From NCBI GenBank assembly GCA_031308135.1, contig JAHLJT010009436.1:125793355-125857354 (forward strand): DNA of 64,000 bases, in the 5' to 3' direction. A program made the position numbers and the translations under genes. Each line of letters starts with the position of its first letter. The first letter of the stretch is position 1. Below the pieces are notes generated by a model, which ran no database searches, was not told where the DNA came from, and saw only the letters and a program-made list of their open reading frames with translations. This DNA comes from Acheta domesticus (lineage: Eukaryota; Arthropoda; Insecta; Orthoptera; Gryllidae). Shown here piece after piece: positions 43,433 to 55,075 of the stretch.

Positions 43433-46425
43433 TACTTTGCGCAAAATGTGGGCTGTTCCAAATAAAGCTATTTCTTGCACTTCCCAGTCTTTTGGATTAC
43501 CTGGGAGTTTAGACAAGTTCTTACACAAATTTTGCGGAACAAATCCCAGAGCTCCGATAACTATCGGGACGACCTGTGCTTTTACGCCCCACATTCGGCT
43601 GATCTAGATTTCCAAACTCTTGTATTTAAGACGTTTCTCTCCCTCCTTGGTAACGACGTTTTGATCGCAAGGTACAGCAACATCGACAAGGAAACACGAT
43701 TTTTTTCCAAATCCCGGATAACTATATCCGGTTTGTTTGCCGCTATCGTGCGATCAGTTTGAATTTGTTGAACGTACAATATCGTACACAATCCAATAGA
43801 CGTCACCGGTTTTGGTGAGTGTACGGGCATGTGTTTGGAACTCCGAGGGCGGTACAGATCTGCCAGTGGAGGTAGCTACACACCCTGTCGTGACTTTTCA
43901 AGTATTCGGTCTTTGCTAGGATTGGACAAGCTGAGACAATATGATCAATTTTTTCTACGTATTCCTGGCAAATGCGGCATTTATCATCTTGGGAAATTTT
44001 GAGAACCGCTTTATCATAATGTCGTGTTCTCAAGGCCTGATCTCGGGCATGTGCTTCCGATTCTGGCTTTATTCTTCCCCTTTTAAGCCATATAAATGAT
44101 TGATCTTTATTGATCTGCACCTTGTTCATTCTTTTGATAGACATTGTCCGTGGAGGGATTTGTCTCTCCACGATTTCTATGTATCAATTTTCGTTAACAT
44201 AAAATTCACCTGTTGAAACAGCATTCAATTGTATACTGTGAATCGTTTTCAAAATATTTACATAAAAATAGGTGGCTCAGAAAAATTACAAGAAATGTGA
44301 CAACACATAATCTATTGTTTTCAGAATAAATAAGTAAAAAACATTATATTACGAAAAATTATTCAGGTAAACATTTATTTAGAAAAAATATATGATGCAG
44401 TTTATCTCGTAAGTTATATTTAATATATTTTGTAAAAGAAATTTGCAATGATTATCATGATTGTTTTAGTCCCTACATTTGATAAAAATAAATATTGTAC
44501 TGAAAAATGAAAAACAACAATCAACAAAACCAAAATTAAAAAAAGGTATGTGATATGTCATAAACATATCACTATTTCATGAAAAACTGATATCAATTAT
44601 AATTTAAAATTTTATACAATTAACATTGTACTATGAAATGTATTATTAGATTGTTATATTTATTTACTAGCCCCTGAAGAAGAAGGCCAATGTCCTTCGA
44701 AGCGTTGGTAGAATAAAAATTGTTTAATACAAATTTGTTATAATTGTGTCTGCCTAAAAATGATTGGACCTTCAAAGAACTTAAAATCATTTTCAAAAGG
44801 CAGTCTTTGAATAATTAAATTTGACATTACTCTCTGCAAAAAACCACATTAGCTGGCTCAAGGACTTGAAGCACAGTGTGAATATCAACTTCAATGCTCT
44901 CTGACGTTGTCAGTTTGCCTTTTATTTTTGCACACTTGTCAAGACAAAAACTTCATACATATGTCATTGCTAAAGTCATTCCCGACAGACAGGTTTTTGG
45001 AGAGAATCGCTTCATTCATAGCAAACCTTTTAAGATCATCCATGTTACACAAATGGGATACTGGTCTTTCATCACTAAGGAGATTGTAACCCAAGTCAAC
45101 TTGCTACAACTGTGTAGATAATGGGATCAAACAATGCAAAACAGCAGAGGGCATAGTGAATCTCCTTGCAAAATATCCCTGTTAATATGGATATTTCTGT
45201 TTTCTACTGCTTCCTTTCTGCTGTATATTAGTAACCTGGTACTCCACGACTTCATACTAGCCTTGCAAAAGTCAATAATTCTAGGATGAAATCGATAGAT
45301 CTCTAGGGTCTTCAAAATCCAATTGTGGGGTACACTATCAAAGGCCGTTTAGTAGTCAATTCAAGCCATGTTTATATTACGCTTTCGTTTCTTTACATCA
45401 TTCAAGATGACTTTACTCAGTAGCATGATTTCCTTACAGCCATAAGAAGCTTTACGACATTCTTTTTGTTCAACTGGCACATATGGTTCTTCTCGAGGTG
45501 TATGTACATTTTGTCAGCTATGGCTGCAATTATAACTTCGTACACTACTGGCAGACAAGTGATTGACCTGTAGTTCTTCGCCAAAGAGCTGTCTCCCGCT
45601 TTGGGTACCAAATATGTGATGCCGCGTGTCAGCCATTTCGGGAGTTCCTTTGGGTTTTCTAAAATTTTGTTTACAGCTTTTGCTAGATGAGTGTGTATTG
45701 CTGTTAATTTCTTAATTCAATAAATCTGGGTCTTATCAATCCCGGGGGATTTCCAGTTTTCCGTGTTATTAATTGCTTGTAGGAGGTCCTCTTCTGAGAA
45801 TTCGTGAACATCTTCCACTGTTTTCACAAGTTCATCGGCAGCATCAACTTCAGATTGATTCCAAGATGCGTCTTTGTTGTAGGATCTGCTTTTCTTCCAG
45901 TTTCCTGCCCAAAATGCTTCGACGTCGTCTTTTGAAAGAGTGACGCATTGCTATTCAGTTTTTGAGAGAGGCTGCGATCTTCGTGTCGGTTTCAAACAAC
46001 CGATTCTGCACACGGAAATCTATTCTACATTTGTAACAACTAACTCGAGCCCAAGCTTGAATTTTCTCTTTTAGCTTCTCAACTACTATTAGACTGCTTG
46101 TGTCTTTTTTTCAGTTTGGTATTTTCGTTCAACATTGAAAATTTTTTTTGAACTTTAGAGGTGTGCGTTGATTTAGAAGGCGCCTCAGCTAAGAGTGATA
46201 TTGCACGAGTGTCAGTTATCTGCTTCATAATTCTCTTCGTCCATAGGCGTACAGGGCTGTTTGCTCTGTTTTGCTGTCGGCCGTCGGTGTTCTTAGTTGG
46301 CCCAAAAATTATCTGAGATACCAGATATCCAGTTGCATACACGATATGATTGATTTCAGTAATATCTAGATCTCTACCTGGGCTCTGTATCACCCCATTT
46401 AAGACAGAATTCGCTCTCAATCACT
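43433..46425 (-). pseudogene. LINE with YLKSHDRV-type C-terminus, decayed
   Basis: Minus-strand order: N-terminal region (46420-46079: DITEINHIVYATGYLV, RLWTKRIMKQITDTRA); RT start (about 45650-45420: WLTRGITYLVPKAGDS, NYRSITCLPVVYEVI); RT middle (45315-45127: FHPRIIDFCKASMKSWS, ILQGDSLCPLLF); catalytic box (about 45110-44900: NLLSDERPVSHLCNMDDLK, with the family's YMDD read as NMDD); then C-terminus (44171-43803: CRICQEYVEKIDHIVSACP, YLKSHDRVCSYLHW; and 43800-43433: GVKAQVVPIVIGALGFVPQN). About 0.65 kb of unrelated DNA (44190-44830) interrupts it. I do not assign the clade. Confidence 0.75.
44190..44830. repeat. AT-rich insertion in a LINE with hammerhead-like motif
   Basis: This stretch separates the RT catalytic box from the C-terminal part of the LINE and encodes nothing. 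At 44674-44708 it has CCTGAAGAAGAAGGCCAATG followed by TCCTTCGAAGCGTTGG, a CTGAAGA, stem, GAAGC pattern seen at ends of Penelope-like elements. No boundaries or target duplication were identified. Confidence 0.4.
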
Positions 46426-46429
46426 TTTT

Positions 46430-48139
46430 TCTTTGGCATTTTCATATATTTTCCTCACATATATTTTGCAAACATGTTAGATCCTAGGCTATGAGTAATT
46501 TACTCGCAAATTCCTTTGCAAGCAATTCAAGCAACACAAATTACGAACCCAATTTTCTGTCACAAATTAAATCTTCCACCATCTACACGGAAATCAACAA
46601 TGAACTACTAAATTAGTGGTGCTAAAACACTATGCACTACCTCGTTCATATTTTTACGCACAATTACGCGTATTTTTATGTATTTTTAAGCGAATTTACG
46701 GAAATAACGCAAGATCTGGCGAATACCAATGAATTACGATGTATATTTTAGCCATAAATACAATAACGCGAACGAAAGGTAATTATTATTGTCGCCTTGT
46801 TATCAGAGCGGCGTTACATCAGTAGGTTACAAAATAAGCAATTGTGACTGCTAATTCGTATGGGATACATATTTTGCGAGTTAGCATTGTTGATACACTG
46901 AGGAGGAAAATGAAAATGGATAAAAATTCAATATAGAATATTTTTATATTCATCAAAATTACTCTGTTTTTACATGCGTTACTCTTCATTCCCACTTCTT
47001 ATTACGCAAAACGAAAGCACCTTCTCCTTTTTCATATTAAATTCAATTAAAGGACGCAAATTAAAATAGGTTTTAAAAATGTCTAAAAGATTAATTTTAA
47101 AACTTACAACAAAAAGCTGGAAAGTAAGACACGAACACAAAAATATTAAATAATAGACAAATTCTAATTCACGTAGCATCCAACTGCCAAGCATTACCAT
47201 TCATTTTACGTTCACGGAGAGCGGACGACTGTGTTTGTCGCCAATTTATACAAAAATACAAATATTTTCCAAAAATTCAACATGACCTTATTTGAATGTG
47301 ATTTTGATGAACACATTTCAGTAAGAAAAAAATTGTATCTTCATAACTGTAGTTGTAGAAAGACGCCGAAAAATTGTGAATGTTTCCAATTTTTGAAAAC
47401 TTAAGGTTTTCAACCGACATGAGACCTGCACCATTCTCTTGAACGTCTTTTAGTCTATCCAACAATAAAATTTATTTAAAATTGTTGGCGTCATTTTCTT
47501 GATAATTTTGAAAATGTCTTAAGAGATTCATGTATATATCCCCCAAAATTAAAATATCGGTTTCAAAATCGAGGGGCCGCGACATCAGCCAGATTGATCG
47601 GGGAATATCAATTTTAGAGAAAATCAGCTGATCAATTTCGCCGCTATTTGTTCACAGAGAGGCAGACGTTTCTCCGTCAATCGACTTTTCGGCATCAAGG
47701 AGCCATAAAACATGGATTCTGGCTTTAGTACGTGCTGGAGGATTTTTTTCTAAATTTAGCTACTGGATATATTCATTTTACCAGGACCCTGGATGAAGCG
47801 TTTTTCTGCCGAAAATTCACCATTTTTTCGCGCAGCGTTCGTACATAACTTTCTCATTACCGCAGTAGTGAGAAAGTAAAACCAATCAAGACCAGCACAA
47901 CCACCTATTCCATATGCATGAACGTGCTACGTGCTTGAGATAAGTAAAATCTCTTCTCCAAAACCGGATGACGTTCCCAACAATTTCTTCAAGAATCTCC
48001 CAGAAAAAGTAATGAAATATCTACTTGAATATAATAACTTCTGTACAAGCCTTTCCAAAAAATGGAGAGACCAAAAACGTAAAAGAAAGACCACTCAAGT
48101 CCAATGAAATTCCGCCCTATTTCTATAGCCTGCAATATA
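46430..48139. other. AT-rich sequence with partial R1 copy
   Basis: 46430-47220 has no recognisable gene. 47240-47885 resembles R1: AGAAAGACGCCGAAAAATTG near 47351, the microsatellite position with little array left, and CGCGCAGCGTTCGTACATAACTTTC near 47837-47861. Confidence 0.5.
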
Positions 48140-48370
48140 TTAGGGATGTGTCGATCGCGAACGAACTTGTTCAATTGAACTATTCTTGAAAAGGAACGGT
48201 ACGATACGGAACGACCATTTAGTGAACTATAGTTCATCTGTCGCGGGTTCGTAGTTCGCCGGTCACCATTCCTAGTTCAGTTAATTCATTTAGTTCAGTA
48301 GTTCATTTAGTTCTCTTAGTTCGCCGGTCATCGTTCATTAGTTCTCTCCTGTAGTTCAGCGGTCTGGCTG
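48140..48370. repeat. MITE-like end with TTAGTTCA repeats
   Basis: Starts TTAGGGATGTGTCGATCGCG and runs through GAACGAACTTGTTC into short repeats of TTCATTTAGTTC and TTAGTTCGCCGGTC (about 48255-48365). Sequences of this style are common in non-autonomous hAT-type elements, but the opposite end and a target duplication were not found. Confidence 0.35.
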
Positions 48371-49300
48371 CTTTACTGGCTACTTGTATTGTGTGTAATG
48401 TACCTTTGCGTGCTGTTTGTATTGCTGGAATTGCATTTTGATAACTCGCTGTATATAAATGTCACTAATCTGGATTACCAAGGGTAGAATGCCTAGCATA
48501 GAGTAATAACAGCTACTTTGATTAATGATTCCCATGGAGTTATTTCTTTTACAAATAAGAATATTCTTTATTTGTAATCCTACTTGTAAAACGGGTTTAG
48601 TGAAGTGTGCAGTTGAATGTGACAAGATATTCCATCTGTCACATTCAATGTACTGCACATTCTGTCACATTCAATATACATCTTTCATGTACTGCAGGTA
48701 TTTGCATGTACTGGCAAATAGAGTAGAATTCACTTTTCTGCTGTAAGCAACATTTTTAGGGTTGTTTAATATATGAGAGAATTGAATTAGAATGAAGCAT
48801 GTTAGATACTTATCAAAAGAAATCATTTAATACGAGATAGGTATTCTTGTAGATGCCACCTAGCTGTCCCAAAGTCACGTGACACGACCTATAAAAAGAA
48901 GTTACTTTTGGGGAAAGCAAAGCGTTCTGAGAATTAAATTTTTAGCACTAGCGCTAGAAGTGACATTTCATTACATAGTGACATATTCATTATCTTCAGA
49001 TAAAACTGTGAATATAACAATGAAAACAAAATACTTTCGTCTGATCGCATGAGCTACTTAATATAACGTAGATTTAATTTATATGTTTGAATTAAAATAT
49101 AATGAAACTCAGAAAGGCTGTCTACAAATAGTGTATGACACACGCAGCAAAAGTGATTTTATTTAGTTCGTAGGATTACGTCACTCGGCTTATCGGCCTC
49201 ATGTTGCAACATTTCACACAAAATAAAATGAAGCATTTACCACTCGTATCATAAAAATCTAATTCTATATCTCTGTCTACAATAAGGCAGATTCTGCGCA
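48371..49300. other. No gene seen
   Basis: AT-rich. It contains an imperfect inverted repeat at about 48607-48660 built on TTGAATGTGACA and TGTCACATTCAA, with a further TCTGTCACATTCAA at 48660. Nothing coding. Confidence 0.45.
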
Positions 49301-49317
49301 TTGTTAACGTGTCATGG

Positions 49318-49427
49318 AGGAATTTCTTCTTCCCTTGCTCAAATTATTTTGTATTTTTTATACAGCGCGCAAATATCGGAGTACGTGCTGTTATAGAGGT
49401 TATTATTTACATTGTATACCCAACTAG
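49318..49427 (+). repeat. Segment shared (inverted) with the 5.0-7.2 kb element
   Basis: Its reverse complement matches 5198-5310: CTTCCCTTGCTCAAATT, TTTTTTATACAGCGC, GTTATAGAGGTTATTATTTACATTGTATA. It starts next to CATGGAGGAATTT, reminiscent of that element's end, so it may be an internally deleted relative. Confidence 0.6.
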
Positions 49428-49448
49428 TGGTGCTACAGAATGGCACAG

Positions 49449-51042
49449 ACTTTCACGTATTAGTTTTCTATTTTCTTGGGTCTTCACTAACTATTCGGAA
49501 TTGCCACATACTCTTTCTTGCCAGCTACCATCTATCACCGCTAAAAGTACATTTTTTTATCATTTTCTTAATTTTTCGGTTTCCCAAAGGTAGAACGAAA
49601 ATGTTAATTTTAGAATATTAAAGAACACAAAAACCTAGCCGTAAATGGCAATTTTCTTTTAAAAATTATGTGCCGTTTAAGAGAAAATGGCGTTTTAGCA
49701 CTACTAAAAATGCGAAATTTGAAGCTCATTTTCACAGAAAATGATTGAGTTTTCAAAATACTTTATTTGAAGTTATTTAAAGCACTTACACTTACAAATA
49801 TAATAATGTTTATAAATTGCTCGTAATGTGCATATTAAAGATGTGAGAGATGTTTCAAAAAAATTACAATTATGTAATTTTTGAAAAAAACAACAAGAAA
49901 ATAACTCGAAATAAACTTTACGCTATACTAATGAGTGTAATTAGCACTATCCGTTACAAAAGTTTCAAGAAAATAATTGCAGCCATATACGAGAAAATGG
50001 CGTTTGAGCGTTTCTGAAAATGCCGAAATTTGAGCTACTTTTCACAGAAAACGGTAGTGTTTTCGAGAAACTTTACTTGACATTATTTAAAGCATATATA
50101 CTCGTAAATATTATAATGTGAAAAAATCGCCGATAATGTAAATTAACGACGTGAGAGACAAGTAAAACAATTTACATTTTTGAAATTTTTGAAAAAAACC
50201 AACCGATAAACCAAAATGCCTTTTATTTCATTGATAGAGTACATTTACCTCTATCCCTACCAAAACTTTAAAGAAAAAATTTGGAGCCGTTTTTGAGAAA
50301 ATCTTGTTTTTGTAATTTTTTTTAAAAATTGCACATATGGCACGCAATATTGCACGAAAACTACCAAAATTTTGAAAAAACATTTACATGACCTTTATTA
50401 AAGAACTCAATATGTAGAACAAATTTTATTTGAAGAAAAATATCTATCTTCAATTTTGTAGTTGGAGAAAGACGCCGAAAAAAATTCAAACTTTCAAAAT
50501 TTTCGAAAATTCAGAGCTGTACGTGAAAATCGGATCTATGCCACGTTAGAAAGTGTATTTTACTCTATTCATACAAGGAATTTAAAGAAAAAATTTGGAG
50601 CCCTTTTTGAGAAAATGTTGAAAATCCCTGGGGGGCTTCATATAAAGTACCCCCAAATTTTGAAGAATCTTTTTCAAAATCTCAAAGCTTCAACTAGAAC
50701 CAGATCTATCGGGGAATATCCATTTTGGAAGAAATCGTACGTATAGTTTAGGCGCTAGCAGTGTTCACAGACGGACAGACAGACGGACGGACGGACAGAC
50801 GGACGTTTTCCTTTCAATTAGGTTTTCGGTATCAAGGACCTAGAAAACACGGTTTCTGGCTACACCACGTGTTAGGGGATTTTTTTTATTAATTTAGCAA
50901 CTGGTTTTATCCACTTATTCTTTTTCACGGCCCGGCAATGAATTTTTTTCCGCCGAAAATTGGCCATTTTTTCGCGCAGCATTACATAACTTTCCCTATA
51001 CTACGTACATCACTCCGTGTATACGTACGTATATGGGAAAGT
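49449..51042 (-). repeat. R1 repeat, full-length uninterrupted copy
   Basis: From ACTTTCACGTAT (49449-49460) to ATATGGGAAAGT (51031-51042), 1,594 bp, in opposite orientation to the 13.6 and 26.6 kb copies. The ~310 bp modules are clear: GAGAAAATGGCGTTTTAGC at 49681, GAGAAAATGGCGTTTGAGCG near 49990, GAGAAAATCTTGTTTTTG near 50295, and TTGAGAAAATGTTGAAAATCC near 50610. The GACGGACAGACAGACGG patch (50765-50805) is the short microsatellite. Flanking CTAGTGGTGCTACAGA at 49424 recurs at other copies. Confidence 0.75.
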
Positions 51043-51049
51043 AAAAAAG

Positions 51050-52747
51050 AAGAAGTCGAGCTCGGTGCAACGTCGCTGCTGTGGACATATAAATATCTCC
51101 GTCACAGCGAAAATCATAATAGCCTCTGCCTTTCTTTTTCATATCTTTCAATGAAATTCGAGGACATTTAGCCGTTCTCCCTTCTCTTATTGAACCAATT
51201 GCTCTGAATCTCTTATCTTTCAGTTCTGACAACAAGTTATACGAAGTGAAGAAATTGTCAAAAAAGTATTTCTACTTGCATGGGATTGGAGACTACAGAA
51301 AGCTAATTATTCACTACACGGGTACCCAATGACGAGGTAGAGTCTTGTTCCTTTCCTGCGTATATTTTCATGCAATATGGATATCCTGAGCTAGAACATA
51401 ATGTCCATATCTTGAATCCGAAGCGAATCGGCTTTCCTTTTATGAACATTTGCATGAATGATGACCAAAATAGGGTACCATTGACTCGTCATTGCTCAGA
51501 CATTTGTGAAATAGTCCAAATTGTTGTACACTTTTTCATTTCATCATATAACGGAGAAACTTTGCCAAGTTCATCGTTTGGGTTGAGTGTAGTGTTATCC
51601 ATCACATGAAAAACTTTTTCATTTCCCGGAATCTTTGCCTTGACATTACCGGTGATGCAATAGAGACAAAGACGTCTTCTGCAATACTCCAATACATATC
51701 TTCTGTTGGCACTGTGTGGTACTCACTGAGCAACAACAGCCCAAAAAACTGAGCAATGTCGTCTTTGGAGATTCGCAAATCTCCTCCTTTTAGAGCAGCG
51801 TAAATACGTTACATTGTAGCTAAATAATTCAGATAATTTTCTGGCATTATTTTGTGGAAGAGTTCTGAATTGTTAAGGGATAATAGTTCTGGATACTTAT
51901 CTCCTAAAAGTTGAAAGTCATTTTCATCCTTGTGCATGGCATTCACAAAATCAGTTGATTTTTTCCAAATGTGTTTTGAAGATTTCTCTTGTACTCTAGA
52001 CTGTTTATATGCTTTAGAAGTTGTTGGGACAGATGTTCCACCGAAGTCATTTTCACAATCATTGACGTGACTTGTCACGATTACTCTGCCACAAACATCA
52101 GAAGAACAACTTTTTCCAACACATTTTTATCAATTTTCTGTTCGTCTGTAATATTTCCACTTTCGTCATGTTGCAACAAATACAAATATACTTGATCCTC
52201 TCCTTCATTTGAATTGCTTTTGTCCAAAAGTTCATTCAAATATTCTACCGCTTTTTTGAGTGTCAAGAATTCACTCATAGTGAGCACTGCTAGCCAAACA
52301 ATACGCTGTCTACACTGCACAATGCAAACTGCAGACTAACTGCTTGCGGAAATATACTTCATACGAAATGCCAATGTTCCCTTTCGGGAACAACACATAA
52401 TTTCCCATCATCGAATGCGTAATATTCAATAAATTTTAATAAAATACGGATTTACAACTACATAAAGGACTAATACATAGAAAAATCACGAAAACCTGCA
52501 ATTTCAATATTCCAAACTTACATGAGAAAATATTATTTGAAACACTGCAAAAAGAACAAGAATTCGTTAGTTTTAAACTGACATTCAAAAGAAGTGAAAT
52601 CGTTCTTAAGCAAATAAATGTTTAAAAAATATGAATAGACTTTCTTCTCAAACACTGAACTGAAAATACACAAAAAAGATAAACAGAAGCAACGATATAG
52701 GGCTATAAAGAGGATGTTCCCAAATGGGAACATTGGCGCTTAGAGGG
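51050..52747 (-). mobile_element. Second piggyBac-type element, 3' truncated
   Basis: The right end reads, on the minus strand, CCCTCTAAGCGCCAATGTTC, next to TTAA at 52748-52751, the piggyBac target. The terminal palindrome GTTCCC(AAAT)GGGAAC (52716-52731) is echoed inside by GTTCCCTTTCGGGAAC (about 52376-52391) in inverted context. Transposase remains fill 52320-51060. The left part abuts the R1 copy ending at 51042 and no left terminus remains. R1-like sequence also follows on the right (52752 on). Confidence 0.8.
51060..52320 (-). pseudogene. piggyBac-type transposase fragment
   Basis: Minus strand: an N-terminal acidic part (MSEFLTLKKAVEYLNEL, 52320-52081), 52078-51809 (SKHIWKKSTDFVNAMHK, HKIMPENYLNYLATM), 51692-51489 (FHVMDNTTLNPNDELGKVSP), NDESMVPYFGHHSCK (first catalytic Asp), KGKPIRFGFKIWTL, then FFDNFFTSYNLLSELKDK (second Asp) and GSIREGRTAKCPRISLK to about 51060. 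The third catalytic Asp region and the cysteine-rich tail are missing. Frameshifts separate the pieces. It is clearly a different family from the copy at 20.7-23.5 kb. Confidence 0.82.
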
Positions 52748-52751
52748 TTAA

Positions 52752-53029
52752 TAAGTGTATTTTACTCTATTCCAACAAGAAATTTTAAAAGAAAATTGGG
52801 AGTGGTTTTTGACAATATTTTGAAAATATGCGGAGGGCTTAATGTAAAGTACCCTCAATTTTGAAGAAAGTTTTTCAAAATCGATGTGCCTTGAGTGGAC
52901 GCAGATCGACCAGGGAATTGACCATGTTCATTTTGGAAGAAATCGCACGAATGGTTTACGCGCTAGCGTTGTTTACAGACTGACAGACAGATGGACGGAT
53001 GGACGGACGGATGGACGGATGGAAAGATA
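52752..53029 (-). repeat. R1 repeat fragment right of piggyBac
   Basis: Begins ATAAGTGTATTTTACTCTATTCC, equivalent to the TTATTAAC site inside other R1 copies, and continues through the TACGCGCTAGCGTTGTTTACAGAC block to GGACGGATGG repeats (about 52985-53025). The second piggyBac-type element therefore inserted at a TTAA inside an R1 copy. Confidence 0.6.
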
Positions 53030-55075
53030 TGAGCCTTCTTCCGTTTTGTGATATTTTTACTTCAGAGAATAGCATTTAACTGTCTTATCACTCTCTTTCC
53101 TCGTCCTATCTTGTTGGAAATGTCATCAGACCTTTTTCCCTTCGAGGAGAGGGTAACTCCGAGGTACTTAAAGGATTCACTTCGTTGAATTTTCCCTGTA
53201 GTGACGTCCAGATCTCCATATTCTTCATCTCTAGCTACCGTATTCAGTTTTTTTAAGGTTTATAGTGAGACCCCATTTTTCATACTCCTCTTGTAATTTG
53301 CGAAACATATAACTCGCGTCATCTTCACCTCCAGCTATAAGCACTTGATCATCGGCAAAAAGCAGAGTGTACAGTACATAATTTTCAATTGGCAATCCCA
53401 TTCCACCACACTTCCTTTTCCAATTTTTAAGTGCTTCTTCAAGATAAATTTTAAATAAGAGAGGGGCTAATGAGCAGCCTTGTCTTAACCCCTTGTTCAC
53501 TTGAAATTCTGGGGAAAGTCGTTTACCTATTTTCACAGAGCTGTTATTACCACTACATAATGCATTGATAGCATTAATATAGGCTGGCTAGATACCACTT
53601 TCTTTCATGCTTGGCCATAACTTATTTAATGGCACTGCATCGTATGCCTTTTGCAGATCAACAAAAATGAGATGGACATTCCTTCCTCTTTCTACTTCCT
53701 TTTCTATTAGATTTTTTAACGTGAAAATACCATCAATACAAGACCTTCCTACCCTGAATCCATTTTGTTCCTCCGATTCTGTATAATGATGTTCAATTCT
53801 AGATTTTAGGATCCTTCCATAAAGTCTTGCTATTGTGCACATTACGCTTATCCCACGATAGTTGTTGCAGTCTCGTCTACTTCCTTTCTTATAAATTGGA
53901 GTAATGAAGGCCTTTTTCCACTCACTTGGTGGGTCATTTAACTGTAGACACTTATTAATGATTGTTGCCCGTATTTCCATCACACTATCAGGTTCTGATT
54001 TTAAAAGTTTTACACTGATATTACCTGGCCCCGGGGCCTTTCTATTCTTCATGAGGGCCAAGGTTGCTCTTATTTCAGGTGTTTCTATGTTTTGCGTCTC
54101 TTCTTGTTGAGAGACATGCATAAACTGTGCTCTATTTTCAGTTAAAAGATTCCTAAAATGGTCACTCCATTCCCGCATACTAATTAGGACTATTCCTGAC
54201 CTGTCTTTGTTTTCCATTTTCATTCCTTTTATTATTCTCCAAGCTCTGTTAGATTTCGTATTCCCTAGACATCTATCCACTTCCTCACAAGTCTTTTCCC
54301 AGTATTCATTCTTAGCTTTACTGATTTCTCTTTGAGTCTCTTTCCCGATTCTTTGATGTTCTATTCTATCTCTATCCGCTTTTGTTGATAACCACTTCCT
54401 ATACATTTGTTTTTCTTTTCTACGAAGGCCTCTGTGCTTTTGTTCGACCACAATGTACATTTTCTATTTTTTTTGCCAATCCTCTTTTTCACCTAAGGCT
54501 TCATAAGCAGACTGATGGATACTACATTTCAAAGATTCATACATTGCGTCAGGTGTTCCTTCCTGAACTGATAATATTTTGTTAGCCAGTCGCACTTGAT
54601 ATAAAAACTTTATAGAATCTTCCTCCAGACTTTCAAGATTATACCTGGTAGCCGGCATTACTCTCTCACACCATGTTTGTTTATATGGCTCTCGACAAGG
54701 TTTCTTTAATGGAAAATACATCTCAGATACCAAGGCATAATGGTCTGAATAGAACTCTAGACCCCTTTTTAGTCGTACATCGTTGACTTTTATTTTACTG
54801 CAGTTTCACAATAACATAAGTCGATAATGGACCTCAATATACGAGTATGTTGAATCCATGTATACCGATGTATGCCTTTATGTTTAAACCACCCATTTGT
54901 TATTTTCAGGGAGTTTTGACGACATAGCTCTATTAGGCGCTCTCCGTTATCGCTTAATCTGTTTTCGCCGTATGGCCCCACCACCAAGTCATTCACTTGA
55001 CAGCCACTTGTACCATTGAAGTCTCGTAGTAAAATGATTTCCATACGTTTACTGATTGTTCCCAGCAACGTCGTC
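53030..55075 (-). pseudogene. LINE (RTE-like, tentative): endonuclease and reverse transcriptase
   Basis: Minus strand: APE-type endonuclease end (55068-54790: LLRDFNGTSG, VGPYGENRLSDNGERLIELC, KGIHRYTWIQHTR, RSIIDLC), a linker (54733-54464), RT (54460-53588: NRKAPGPGNISVKLLKSE, WKKAFITPIYKKGSRRDC, NYRGISVMCTIARLYGRIL, EEQNGFRVGRSCIDGIF, VHLIFVDLQKAYDAVP), then 53536-53231 (VNKGLRQGCSLAPLLFKIY, YTLLFADDQVLIAGGEDD with FADD), ending after a frameshift at about 53236 with SESFKYLGVTLSSKGKRSDD. It is related to the LINE split by the gypsy element. Several frameshifts; no intact ORF. Confidence 0.85.

Noticed and set aside
49309..49593. 94-codon ORF resembling an antisense ORF at 5087-5326
   Set aside because: The similarity is at DNA level because both lie in the same repeat; no coding bias.
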